From NCBI RefSeq assembly GCF_048553275.1, contig NZ_JBLZMW010000008.1, positions 124,001-188,000 of the forward strand: a stretch of 64,000 bases of DNA, given 5' to 3'. The notes beneath the pieces are model-generated. The model worked only from the letters and a program-made list of their open reading frames with translations. It had not been told where the DNA came from and ran no database searches. Shown here in pieces: positions 1 through 7,144 of the stretch (positions are counted from its first letter, which is position 1; every line of letters starts with the position of its first letter). The position numbers and the translations under genes were made by a program. The stretch comes from Pacificoceanicola sp048553275 (GTDB lineage: Bacteria; Pseudomonadota; Alphaproteobacteria; Rhodobacterales; Rhodobacteraceae).

Positions 1-255
1 CGTGTGGAACCACAGCGCCCAGAGCGAGAGGAACATCACGATGTCGCCGAACCAGGAGGTGATGAAGCCATTCGCCAGGTTGAAGTAGCTTTCCGAGGTC
101 GCGGCAGCGATCAGCCACCAGACGATCATCATCGACGCCACGATCAGGCCATTGCCGGTGATGCGGATGAAGATGGAGGTCGCGGAGTTCAGCTGCGGAC
201 GGTAGATTTGCAGATGCGGCGAAAGCGGGCGATTGCCCCGGTTGACGTCAGCCAT
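1..255 (-). CDS. sdhC: Succinate dehydrogenase cytochrome b556 subunit, SdhC (partial, C-terminus off the left edge)
   Basis: The first 85 codons are visible. SdhC is the membrane anchor subunit that, with SdhD, binds haem b and ubiquinone and holds the SdhAB catalytic subunits at the inner membrane (complex II). The N-terminus carries the family pattern RPLSPHLQIYRPQ followed by SATSIFIRITG, then a hydrophobic helix (about residues 35-55) and the start of a second one. The ATG at 255 is the first start in frame and matches the usual SdhC N-terminus. The remaining sdhDAB genes are expected beyond position 1. Its upstream region carries operators shared with sucC. Assignment is firm; only the end is missing. 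Confidence 0.93.
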   Translation of the reverse strand, partial: MADVNRGNRPLSPHLQIYRPQLNSATSIFIRITGNGLIVASMMIVWWLIAAATSESYFNLANGFITSWFGDIVMFLSLWALWFHT

Positions 256-325
256 GCGAGATATCCCTGAATGAGTTCCCTTGCCACGCGTTGTAACGCT
301 TTTGCAGCCCAAGTCACGAGGGATG

Positions 326-335
326 AGCGCTAACA
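326..335. promoter_or_regulatory. Candidate LacI-type (CceR-like) operator upstream of sdhC
   Basis: The 10-mer AGCGCTAACA lies about 70 bp upstream of the sdhC start. The identical 10-mer occurs at 8222-8231 upstream of sucC. A central CG flanked by an AGCG/CGCT palindrome resembles LacI-family operators. The LacI-family regulator CceR is known to activate TCA-cycle genes in Rhodobacter sphaeroides. Its involvement here is inference from motif shape and target genes. Confidence 0.4.
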
Positions 336-376
336 AGCGCGGTTTTTTGGCGCAATTCCGATGTTTTCCATTAATT

Positions 377-406
377 TGTGATCACAGTGGAAAATGTGTG
401 ATCACA
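377..406. promoter_or_regulatory. Tandem TGTGATCACA palindromes upstream of sdhC
   Basis: Two perfect 10-bp palindromes TGTGATCACA start at 377 and 397, 20 bp apart (about two helical turns). Their AT-rich flanks make the whole block an inverted repeat. They sit 122-151 bp upstream of the sdhC ATG. The same arrangement, 21 bp apart, occurs upstream of sucC. The symmetry is typical of GntR-family operators. AkgR, a GntR-family activator of TCA-cycle genes in R. sphaeroides, is the best candidate, by inference. Confidence 0.6.
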
Positions 407-423
407 AATTGAGTCCGCGCATG

Positions 424-453
424 AAAAAAGGGCAACCTGAGAAAGATGCCCTT
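424..453 (-). terminator. Rho-independent terminator after the 67-aa gene
   Basis: On the minus strand a 7-bp stem (AAGGGCA/TGCCCTT, loop of 12) is followed by six T residues (A-run at 424-429 on the plus strand). It lies 20 bp after the stop of the small minus-strand gene at 473-676 and supports that this gene is transcribed. Confidence 0.65.
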
Positions 454-472
454 GATTCCAAGTCTGATTTTT

Positions 473-676
473 TTACTCGGGAAAACCCAGCCGTCTCAGC
501 GCGCTGCGGCTTTGTTGCCGGAGTTCACGGTCGCCAGATGCCAGGTCAGCGTTGATACGGCGCATCAGCGGCGACAATTTGCGATGGTCGATCAGCGCCC
601 GGACGACCCGTGGCATATCGGGTTCCGGAATTTTGAGAACCTCGGTGGGCGCGGTTGGCAGTGCGTGATGCGGCAT
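473..676 (-). CDS. Small conserved hypothetical protein (67 aa)
   Basis: A 67-residue basic, soluble-looking protein with no signal peptide or membrane segment. Its middle reads PDMPRVVRALIDHRKL and its tail is rich in Arg and Leu, suggesting an all-helical fold. An AAGGGGG ribosome-binding site lies 9 nt before the ATG at 676, and a good terminator follows the stop, so it looks like a monocistronic gene. It sits between the sdhC promoter and mesaconyl-CoA hydratase. I do not recognise a characterised family and cannot give a function. Genuine small proteins of this kind are common beside core genes in Rhodobacteraceae. Confidence 0.6.
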   Translation of the reverse strand: MPHHALPTAPTEVLKIPEPDMPRVVRALIDHRKLSPLMRRINADLASGDRELRQQSRSALRRLGFPE

Positions 677-774
677 GGATGAAAGCCCCCTTGTCGAGCA
701 AACGAATCTCTTCCCCGCCGAAATTTTACCGGCAGGTTAACGGGAGTGTGACTCTTTTCTGACCGCGATTTGTG

Positions 775-1803
775 TCAGAGCGGCAAAAGCGCCCAGTAGT
801 CGAGGTCGAGCAGCACGGATTTGTCGTATTTTCCGTCCTCGCCGCGCAGGGTGAAGGCCTCTCCACCCTTTGTCGCCACGAGGCGCAGGCGGATGGCCCC
901 GACGCCGGGCGCGGCGGTTTCGGCCTTGTCCAGCACTTCGCTCCAGGCCTTCACCGTGTCCCCGGCAAAGCAGGGGTTGGCATGGGCGCCGCCGTTGAGC
1001 CCAACGATCATCTGCGCGTTGGCAAGACCGTTGAACGAGAGCGCGCGCGCCATGGAGATGACGTGCCCGCCGTAGATCAGCCGGCCCTCGGGGCGGAAGG
1101 TCAGGTCGAAGTGCACCTTGGCGGTGTTCTGCCACAGGCGGGTGGCGATCATGTGCTCCGCCTCTTCGATCGTCACGCCATCGACGTGGTCGATCTTTTC
1201 GCCGATCGCATAGTCGCCCCAGCGGTGCGGCTCGCCCGAGAGGGTGAAGTCGTAGTCGGAGAAATCGAGCCCTGCGGGGATCGTCAGGTCCTCCGGCGCG
1301 AGCGCCTTTTTCAGCTCCGGCAGCACGGTGTCAGGCGCGGCTGCATCGAGGTCGTTCTTGCGGACCATGACCCAGCGGACATACTCCATGACCACGTCGT
1401 CGCGCTGATTGAGACCGCGCGTGCGGACATAGACCACGCCGGTCTTGCCGTTCGAGTTCTGTTTCAGACCAATGACTTCGGAGGTCGACCGCAGGGTGTC
1501 GCCGGGATAGACCGGCAGGCGCCAGCGCCCCTCGGCATAGCCCAGATTGGCCACGGCGTTGAGCGAGACATCCGGGACGGTCTTGCCAAATACGATGTGA
1601 AACGCGGCGAGCTCGTCGATCGGCGAGGCCGGAAGGCCGCAGGCCTGGGCGAACTGATCCGAGGAATAAAGCGCGTGGCGGGCGGGATAGAGCGCATGAT
1701 AGAGCGCCCGCTCACCGCCCGAGACCGTGCGCGGCACCGCGTGGTCGAGGATCTGGCCGATGCTGTAATCTTCGAAGAACCGTCCGGGATTGGTCTTGGC
1801 CAT
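775..1803 (-). CDS. mch: Mesaconyl-CoA hydratase (MaoC-like double hot-dog protein)
   Basis: A 342-residue MaoC-family protein. It matches beta-methylmalyl-CoA dehydratase/mesaconyl-CoA hydratase, which interconverts mesaconyl-CoA and beta-methylmalyl-CoA in the ethylmalonyl-CoA pathway of acetate assimilation. The N-terminus (FEDYSIGQILDH, then HAVPRTVSGGE) and a second hot-dog half after about residue 170 (GDYAIGEKIDHVDGVTI) fit the double-domain family and its length. The start is taken as the ATG at 1803, which overlaps the TGA of the upstream gene (TGATG); a GTG one codon earlier is possible. It is last in a minus-strand operon after malyl-CoA thioesterase, NnrU-like and DUF1737 genes. 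The sdh-mch-mcl2 linkage matches R. sphaeroides. Confidence 0.88.
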   Translation of the reverse strand: MAKTNPGRFFEDYSIGQILDHAVPRTVSGGERALYHALYPARHALYSSDQFAQACGLPASPIDELAAFHIVFGKTVPDVSLNAVANLGYAEGRWRLPVYPGDTLRSTSEVIGLKQNSNGKTGVVYVRTRGLNQRDDVVMEYVRWVMVRKNDLDAAAPDTVLPELKKALAPEDLTIPAGLDFSDYDFTLSGEPHRWGDYAIGEKIDHVDGVTIEEAEHMIATRLWQNTAKVHFDLTFRPEGRLIYGGHVISMARALSFNGLANAQMIVGLNGGAHANPCFAGDTVKAWSEVLDKAETAAPGVGAIRLRLVATKGGEAFTLRGEDGKYDKSVLLDLDYWALLPL

Positions 1804-2006
1804 CACTGCTCACCCAGCTTGATGTCGGGGGTGTATTCGCCCGGCGCGTCCTTCACCACAGCCTGACCACAGCGCATCACGCCGTTGGCCGCATCAAAGG
1901 CATAGGTCGGATCACCATGCAGCGCCCAGCCCTTGTTGAGCGCTGCGGTCACCTTGTGGCAGAAGGCCGAGGTGTCATCGGCGGAGAGAAAGCGGTAGAG
2001 TTTCAT
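1803..2006 (-). CDS. DUF1737-type small protein (67 aa)
   Basis: A 67-residue protein beginning MKLYRFLSADD, with the block ALNKGWALHGDPTYAFD in the middle. This is the usual appearance of DUF1737 proteins, which are small, soluble and uncharacterised. The start at 2006 gives the family N-terminus; an upstream in-frame start would add nine residues and run back into the preceding gene. It begins 4 nt after the stop of the NnrU-like gene, and its TGA overlaps the ATG of mesaconyl-CoA hydratase. It is therefore translationally coupled inside the operon. Function is unknown. Confidence 0.75.
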   Translation of the reverse strand: MKLYRFLSADDTSAFCHKVTAALNKGWALHGDPTYAFDAANGVMRCGQAVVKDAPGEYTPDIKLGEQ

Positions 2007-2010
2007 ATGC

Positions 2011-2556
2011 TTATCCAAACGTTGGGTAGCCAAGCCAGGTGTGGACCATGCCGATCACCCCAAGCAGCACGACAGAGGCGACAAGGAAGATCGCGTCCTT
2101 CTTGATGCTGCCCTTGGCGGGAGGCGTCCAGTTCGGCTCGGCACGGTTGATGACGACCATCTCGACGATGGCCCAAAGGCCGAGACCGCCGAAAAGCACG
2201 AAGGAGGGCGTATCGCCGTTGACCAGGAGGTGCGCCACGGCCCAGAGCAGGAAGCCGGTGAGCATCGGGTGACGCATTTTATGAAAGAGCGCGCCCTTTC
2301 TCGGCCCCGGGGACAGGAAATAGAGCGCGGCGATCATGAGCAGGTTGTTGATCCCCACGGTCGCGGGATGGCGGCCCCAGAAGAAGGTGCCATCGGCCAT
2401 GCGATAGCCGAAAATCATCAGCAGGATCGACGCGGCAATCGCGACGGCGACCAGGCCCCTGCCCTTGTCGCCCATGCCCGCGCGCGCGCCGGGCGCGGCC
2501 CGTTTGAACAGATGTGCCGCGCACCAGAGCGCGACGCCGAGAATCAAAAGCAGCAT
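2011..2556 (-). CDS. NnrU-family integral membrane protein
   Basis: A 181-residue polytopic protein with about five hydrophobic segments. It has the NnrU-family landmarks RHPMLTGFLLWAVAHLL and the C-terminal PNWTPPAKG region. NnrU was first described next to denitrification genes; its relatives are isoprenoid-synthesis and cell-wall associated membrane proteins of uncertain biochemistry. An AAAGGAG ribosome-binding site lies just before the ATG at 2556. It is second in the operon, after malyl-CoA thioesterase (36-bp gap) and before the DUF1737 gene. No denitrification gene is nearby, so a role in NO metabolism is not supported by context. Confidence 0.8.
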   Translation of the reverse strand: MLLLILGVALWCAAHLFKRAAPGARAGMGDKGRGLVAVAIAASILLMIFGYRMADGTFFWGRHPATVGINNLLMIAALYFLSPGPRKGALFHKMRHPMLTGFLLWAVAHLLVNGDTPSFVLFGGLGLWAIVEMVVINRAEPNWTPPAKGSIKKDAIFLVASVVLLGVIGMVHTWLGYPTFG

Positions 2557-2592
2557 GGCTGTCTCCTTTGCTGTGCTGCGCGGACCGTGGCG

Positions 2593-3444
2593 TTATTCGA
2601 CGAGGGCCGCAATGGCTTCGGCCTTGGCCAGGGTCTTGCGCGCGGTCTCGACATGCAGGTTTTCCACGATCTTGCCGTCAACCACGGCCACGCCGCCGCC
2701 CTGCGCGACGATGTCTTCGAACGCCTCGATCTGGCGTTTGGCGAGGTCGATTTCCGCATCGGAGGGGGCGAAGGCCGTGTTGGCCACGTCGATCTGGGCC
2801 GGGTGGATCAGGGTCTTGCCGTCCATGCCGAGATCACGGCCCTGCTCGCATTCGGCGCGCAGCCCGTCCTCGTCCTTGAAGGCGTTATAAACGCCATCGA
2901 CGATCACCACGCCATGCGCCTTGGCCGCGAGCAGGCACAGGCCGATGCCGGGCAGCATGGGCAGACGGTCGGCGCGGAAGCGGGAATTGAGCTCCTTGGC
3001 CAGATCATTGGTGCCCATGACAAAGCCCTTGAGGCGGGGGTGGGCCGCGATCTCGGCAGCGGCGAGCATGCCTTTGGGCGTTTCCATCATCGCCCAGAGC
3101 GGCGTGTCCCCACACAGGGCGGCGAGGGCATCGAGCTGTGCGGCACTTTCGACCTTGGGCAACAAAATCGCGTCGCAGTCCATGGCCGCCGCTGCTTTCG
3201 CATCCTCAGCCCCCCATTCGGTGTCGAGCGCGTTGATTCGGACGATTCGCGTGCGATTGCCGTAAGACTGGCCAAGCGCCGCCCTGAGCGTGTCCCGCGC
3301 GGCGGTTTTTTCTCCCGGCGCGACAGCATCTTCGAGGTCGAAGATGATCGCGTCGACCGGCAAGCTGCGCGCCTTTTCCAGCGCCCGCTCCTTGGAGGCG
3401 GGAATGTACAGAACGGAACGATACGGGCGGGCTGCCATGTCCAT
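2593..3444 (-). CDS. mcl2: (3S)-malyl-CoA thioesterase (CitE-like, Mcl2 type)
   Basis: A 283-residue HpcH/HpaI-CitE family TIM-barrel protein. Family motifs are visible: RSVLYIPASKERAL at the start, DAIIFDLEDAV with acidic metal ligands near residue 35, ILLPKVESA for the substrate-acid region, and the C-terminal GKTLIHPAQI. It is shorter than Mcl1-type malyl-CoA lyases. It sits in the same operon as mesaconyl-CoA hydratase, as Mcl2 does in R. sphaeroides, where the enzyme hydrolyses (3S)-malyl-CoA to malate and CoA. The ATG at 3444 has an AGAGGA site 7 nt upstream; a second ATG two codons later is possible. A lyase activity cannot be excluded from sequence alone. Confidence 0.82.
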   Translation of the reverse strand: MDMAARPYRSVLYIPASKERALEKARSLPVDAIIFDLEDAVAPGEKTAARDTLRAALGQSYGNRTRIVRINALDTEWGAEDAKAAAAMDCDAILLPKVESAAQLDALAALCGDTPLWAMMETPKGMLAAAEIAAHPRLKGFVMGTNDLAKELNSRFRADRLPMLPGIGLCLLAAKAHGVVIVDGVYNAFKDEDGLRAECEQGRDLGMDGKTLIHPAQIDVANTAFAPSDAEIDLAKRQIEAFEDIVAQGGGVAVVDGKIVENLHVETARKTLAKAEAIAALVE

Positions 3445-3753
3445 GGGAGAGTCCTCTGAGCAATATTGTTGCGCGAGAAAGGGCATTTTTTACCGGAAAG
3501 TTCAAGGCGAAATGTGCCGCAGCGCAGAATTGCAGGAATTTTTGCCGCGAGACCGGGCGAAATGAGTCAGATTCTAAGGACCGTGCGCCGCATTAACCTT
3601 TTCTTGGAAGCTGAGGCGGACATTTGGACCAAGCCGAATAACGGCAAGACGCGGGTGCACAAGGGATCGCCCGACAACCACGAGAGGGTCCAAACGCCCC
3701 GGCAAGCGGCAAAGCCGCACCATCGCCGGGCAGTAGCCAAAAAGGTCAGAGCG
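3445..3753. other. Divergent intergenic region between mcl2 and the 106-aa secreted protein gene
   Basis: 309 bp with no convincing gene. It must carry the promoters of the mcl2-nnrU-DUF1737-mch operon (leftward) and of the secreted protein gene (rightward). An inverted repeat (GCCCCGGC with GCCGGGC around 3695-3730) precedes the weak AAGG ribosome-binding site of the rightward gene. I could not assign -35/-10 boxes with confidence. Confidence 0.4.
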
Positions 3754-4074
3754 ATGACGGATAAATTTGTGAAACTGACGATGCTTTCCGCGGGACTCCT
3801 TCTGGGTGCCGCCACCATGGTCAAGGCGGAGGGCACGCAGAATTGCGCACCGCGCGACAAGGTGGTTTCCCGCCTTGCGGACAAATACGGCGAGACCCGC
3901 CAATCCATGGGCCTAGGTGCCAACAACCACATGATGGAAGTCTACGCCTCTCTGGAAACCGGTTCGTGGACCATCACGGTCACCACCGCCCAGGGCGTGA
4001 CCTGCCTTGTGGCCAGCGGCCAGGCCTTCGAAGAGCTTGCCGAGGCGCTGCCGCCCAAGGGTGACGACGCTTGA
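3754..4074 (+). CDS. Small exported protein of unknown function (106 aa)
   Basis: The ATG at 3754 starts a clear Sec signal peptide (hydrophobic stretch LSAGLLLGAATMV, cleavage expected near VKA-EGT). The mature protein has about 80 residues with two cysteines (NCAPRDK and VTCLVASGQ) that could pair. It contains GETRQSMGLGANNHMMEVYAS, then alternating beta-like segments. Longer upstream extensions of the frame are rejected because they would bury the signal peptide. It lies alone between the mcl2 operon and a convergent TSUP transporter. A similarly placed small hypothetical is expected in related genomes; the function is unknown. Confidence 0.75.
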   Translation: MTDKFVKLTMLSAGLLLGAATMVKAEGTQNCAPRDKVVSRLADKYGETRQSMGLGANNHMMEVYASLETGSWTITVTTAQGVTCLVASGQAFEELAEALPPKGDDA

Positions 4075-4088
4075 CCCCAAGGGGGGAG

Positions 4089-4127
4089 ACGGTTTTTGAG
4101 TGAAAACCGTATGGGGGCGACGCCCCC
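4089..4127. terminator. Two adjacent hairpins between convergent genes
   Basis: An 8-bp stem (ACGGTTTT / AAAACCGT, loop of 6, 4089-4110) is directly followed by a 6-bp GC stem (GGGGGC / GCCCCC, 4113-4127). They lie 15 bp after the secreted-protein stop and 60 bp from the convergent TSUP gene end. There is no long T-tract, so this is a terminator or mRNA-end stabiliser of moderate certainty. Confidence 0.45.
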
Positions 4128-4186
4128 GTCGCAACGGGCGCTCCCCCACAGGCATAGCGACAAAGACGGCGGACCATACGCGCGGA

Positions 4187-4978
4187 TCAGGTCAGCGCGT
4201 CCCAGATCAATTTCAGGCCGGTGATCGTCAGTGCCACATAGGTGATGGCGAAAAAGACACTCTCAGGCACCTTGTGGTGCGCCTTGATGCCCAGCCATGT
4301 GCCGAGGATGGCAAAAGGCGCGAGGGCGAGATCCATCAGGAGCGTCTCCTTGGTGAAAATGCCCATACCGGCGTAAAACCCCGATTTGAAGAGGTTTACC
4401 GCCCAGAAAACGAGCACGGTGGTGGCCTGATACGTGGTTTTCTGAAGCCCCTGCCCCAGCAGGTAAACCGCCGCCGCCGGACCGCCCGCGTGGCTGACAA
4501 AACTGGTAAACCCGAGAACGACACCGGCGGTGAGGCCGGTCTTCTGGCCGAACTTCGTGGCCCCGAGACGAATGAGACCCGATTTCTGCGCCCCCTGCCA
4601 CGCCACGAAGAGCACGGCAACAAGGCCGATGATCAGGCGGATCGCATCCGGATCGGCCCAGGCGTAGAAGAGCGCACCGAGGAGGGTGCCGGGGATGCCG
4701 CCGATCAGCAGCACCTTGGCCGCGGACCAGTCCCATTTGCGCCAATACGCCGGCAGGCTGCTCACGTCGATCAGCATCAGGAGCGGCAGCATCAGCCCGA
4801 GCGCCACGCCCGGATCGAGCACCAGCGCCAGAATCGACGCACTGGCAAAGGCCACGCCGGAGCCAAACCCGCCCTTTGAAATCCCAGCGAAAATGACCGC
4901 CGGTATGGTAAAGGCGAAGACGGAGAGGCTGAAAAGCTCCAAAGACAATCCCCCGTAAGCTGTCGAATAATCAGCCAT
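4187..4978 (-). CDS. TSUP (TauE/SafE) family membrane transporter
   Basis: A 263-residue polytopic protein of the sulfite exporter TauE/SafE (TSUP) family, with about eight hydrophobic helices. It has the paired family motifs IFAGISKGGFGSG near the N-terminus and VLGFTSFVSHAGGP at the start of the second half, reflecting internal duplication. TSUP proteins export small organic or sulfur oxyanions such as sulfite and sulfoacetate. The substrate cannot be read from sequence. It is transcribed divergently from mdh, with 123 bp between the starts. The taurine locus at 31-36 kb could generate sulfite, but there is no direct link to this gene. Confidence 0.88.
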   Translation of the reverse strand: MADYSTAYGGLSLELFSLSVFAFTIPAVIFAGISKGGFGSGVAFASASILALVLDPGVALGLMLPLLMLIDVSSLPAYWRKWDWSAAKVLLIGGIPGTLLGALFYAWADPDAIRLIIGLVAVLFVAWQGAQKSGLIRLGATKFGQKTGLTAGVVLGFTSFVSHAGGPAAAVYLLGQGLQKTTYQATTVLVFWAVNLFKSGFYAGMGIFTKETLLMDLALAPFAILGTWLGIKAHHKVPESVFFAITYVALTITGLKLIWDALT

Positions 4979-5101
4979 TATCCCGAATGGATCGTGAGTG
5001 GTAGCCCTATCAGGCCATCTGCCGCAGCGCAGCGCTCTTGCGCGGCGCGGCCTAAAGGCTTAGGCAAACGTCAAATTTCACGAAGGACTGGAGAGATATC
5101 C

Positions 5102-6064
5102 ATGGCCAGACCCAAGATCGCCCTCATCGGCGCAGGACAGATCGGCGGCACGCTCGCGCACCTCGCCGCAATGAAAGAACTCGGCGATATTGTCTTGTTC
5201 GACATTTCAGAGGGCACGCCGGAAGGCAAAGCGCTCGACATCGCCGAGTCGGGTCCGAGCGAAGGCTTCGATGCCAAGCTGAAGGGGACGCAGGATTATG
5301 CCGACATCGCCGGTGCGGACGTCTGCATCGTGACCGCGGGCGTTCCGCGCAAGCCGGGCATGAGCCGCGACGACCTTCTGGGCATCAACCTCAAGGTCAT
5401 GAAGTCCGTGGGCGAAGGCATTGCCGCGAACGCACCGGACGCTTTCGTGATCTGCATCACCAACCCGCTCGATGCGATGGTCTGGGCGCTGCAGAAGTTT
5501 TCGGGCCTGCCCGCGAACAAGGTCTGCGGCATGGCCGGCGTTCTGGACAGCGCCCGCTTCCGCCACTTCCTGTCGCTCGAATTCGACGTGTCGATGAAGG
5601 ACGTGACGGCCTTCGTGCTGGGCGGTCATGGCGACACCATGGTGCCCTGCGTGCGCTATTCCACCGTTGGCGGCATCCCGCTGCCGGATCTCGTGGACAT
5701 GGGCTGGACCACGCAGGACAAGCTGGACGCGATCGTACAGCGGACCCGTGATGGCGGCGCCGAGATCGTTGGCCTGCTGAAGACCGGCTCGGCCTTCTAT
5801 GCGCCCGCGACCTCCGCGATCGAGATGGCCGAGGCCTACCTCAAGGATCAGAAGCGTGTTCTGCCCTGCGCCGCCTACTGCGATGGCGAGATCGGCGTGA
5901 AGGACATGTATGTCGGTGTGCCGACCGTGATCGGCGCCGGTGGCGTCGAGAGGATCGTGAACATCAAGCTCAACAAGGAAGAGCAGGAAATGTTCGACAA
6001 GTCGGTCGACGCGGTGAAGGGCCTTGTCGAGGCGTGCAAAGGCATCGACAGCGCGCTGGCGTAA
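5102..6064 (+). CDS. mdh: Malate dehydrogenase (NAD+)
   Basis: A 320-residue LDH-like malate dehydrogenase that oxidises malate to oxaloacetate. It shows the Rossmann glycine motif IALIGAGQIGG at the N-terminus, the substrate-loop arginines in GVPRKPGMSRDDLL, ITNPLDAMVW, and the catalytic histidine in LGGHGDTMVP. The ATG at 5102 gives the usual length; an in-frame extension upstream encodes no family sequence. It heads the plus-strand TCA genes, but a strong terminator follows and sucC has its own promoter region. Together with the malyl-CoA thioesterase nearby it handles the malate pool of the ethylmalonyl-CoA pathway. Confidence 0.97.
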   Translation: MARPKIALIGAGQIGGTLAHLAAMKELGDIVLFDISEGTPEGKALDIAESGPSEGFDAKLKGTQDYADIAGADVCIVTAGVPRKPGMSRDDLLGINLKVMKSVGEGIAANAPDAFVICITNPLDAMVWALQKFSGLPANKVCGMAGVLDSARFRHFLSLEFDVSMKDVTAFVLGGHGDTMVPCVRYSTVGGIPLPDLVDMGWTTQDKLDAIVQRTRDGGAEIVGLLKTGSAFYAPATSAIEMAEAYLKDQKRVLPCAAYCDGEIGVKDMYVGVPTVIGAGGVERIVNIKLNKEEQEMFDKSVDAVKGLVEACKGIDSALA

Positions 6065-6098
6065 GCTGCAACTGCCCCGATAGACAAGAGACAGCGAA

Positions 6099-6131
6099 AA
6101 CCCGGGAGCCATGGCGGCGCCCGGGTTTTTT
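6099..6131. terminator. Bidirectional rho-independent terminator between mdh and the glycosyltransferase pair
   Basis: An 8-bp stem AACCCGGG / CCCGGGTT encloses a 13-nt loop, with a T-run on the right (6126-6131) and an A-run on the left (6097-6100). It can end mdh transcription rightward and glycosyltransferase transcription leftward. The leftward gene's stop codon lies directly on the edge of the hairpin. Confidence 0.8.
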
Positions 6132-7144
6132 CATGCGGTCTTGCGATGCATCGACGCATGGGCGGCGTCGATGGCCGCCGGAGAGAGATCGACCGCCACA
6201 CCGGGAAACTGGCTGGCCAGGGCATCGCTGACGCGGAGCCGCGCCGGCAGCAGTTTGTGATAGCGCAGCAAGAGCAGGATCTGCCAGAGAGTGAGCGTGC
6301 GGGTGGCGTCATAGAGCGCACCGACCTCCGGGGCCTCCGGTCCGCTTTGAAGAAAGATTTCGATTTGGCGGGTGCGGGCGGGATTGTGGCCGTGTAGCAC
6401 CGTGCCCCGCAGCCTTTGCACGCGCGAAGCGAGCTTGGCCTGCCAGTGGGTGCGGGTGAACCCGTCGACGTGCAGCAGGCCGATCCGGGGAAACCAGTGC
6501 CTTGCCGGGTTGGTCCGGTCCCGCCATTCCGCGACCGGCGCCGGTTCATGCAGGTCAGGCACAAGACCCGCTCCGGTGCGAAAGAAAGTCTTGCCGATGG
6601 CATGACCGGACAGGCCGCGCAGAAGGAAATCCGCCCCGGCACCATAGACCCGGCGCTGCGCCGCGTCATAGCCATGCGGAAACGGCTTGCGGAAAACCCC
6701 GTCGAAGATTGTCTTGGGCGGCCGCCCTCTCAGCTGCACCAGCTCGGCATTGAGCACGGTGACGGCGGTGACGGTTTGAGGCCGGGATCGCAAGAAGGCG
6801 AGGATTTGCGGAACACGGATGAAAAACTCATCGCCGTCCACATGCGCCAGCCAGTCACAGCGCGTCCGGGCATAGGCATGGCCGGCATTGAGGATCTGCC
6901 TGTAGCGCGAGTCCGGAGGCCGGTCGCGGCCATGTTCGCGGCGCCAGTACGCGGCGTCGCACAGGGTGATCACCACGCGCGGATTGTCCGCGACCCATTC
7001 CTGCAGCTGTGGGCACGGCTGATCGAGATAGAGGTGAATTTCCGACGCACCGGCCTGCAAATGATGCGCGGCAAAGGCCAGCAGGACCTGCGGTGGTTCG
7101 AGCACGGTGGAGACGGTGCCCCAGGTGGGGTGGCTGTCAGGCAT
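6131..7144 (-). CDS. Glycosyltransferase family 2-like protein (first of a paralogous pair by position)
   Basis: A 337-residue cytoplasmic glycosyltransferase of the GT2-like type with the Glyco_tranf_2_4 pattern. It opens with STVLEPPQVLLAFAAHH, then HLYLDQP, and carries the DxD-type metal/nucleotide-sugar motif as WLAHVDGDEFF. The second half has GHAIGKTFFRTG and HVDGFTRTHWQAKL. The ATG at 7144 overlaps the stop of the upstream paralogue by 8 nt (ATGCCTGA), so the two are translationally coupled; longer upstream starts run into that gene. The paralogue has the same block order (EPPQ, LDxP, HxDxDEF, GHSAGK, HFDGLTPLHW). The sugar and acceptor are unknown; surface polysaccharide work is likely. 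Confidence 0.8.
   Translation of the reverse strand: MPDSHPTWGTVSTVLEPPQVLLAFAAHHLQAGASEIHLYLDQPCPQLQEWVADNPRVVITLCDAAYWRREHGRDRPPDSRYRQILNAGHAYARTRCDWLAHVDGDEFFIRVPQILAFLRSRPQTVTAVTVLNAELVQLRGRPPKTIFDGVFRKPFPHGYDAAQRRVYGAGADFLLRGLSGHAIGKTFFRTGAGLVPDLHEPAPVAEWRDRTNPARHWFPRIGLLHVDGFTRTHWQAKLASRVQRLRGTVLHGHNPARTRQIEIFLQSGPEAPEVGALYDATRTLTLWQILLLLRYHKLLPARLRVSDALASQFPGVAVDLSPAAIDAAHASMHRKTA

Noticed and set aside
736..774. Weak inverted repeat (CTGAC/GTCAG) after mesaconyl-CoA hydratase as terminator
   Set aside because: A 5-bp stem with a long loop and no clear T-run is below what chance gives in this sequence.
2041..3459. A plus-strand 472-codon frame opposite mcl2 and the NnrU-like gene
   Set aside because: mcl2 motifs and ribosome-binding sites are all on the minus strand; the plus frame is composition-driven.
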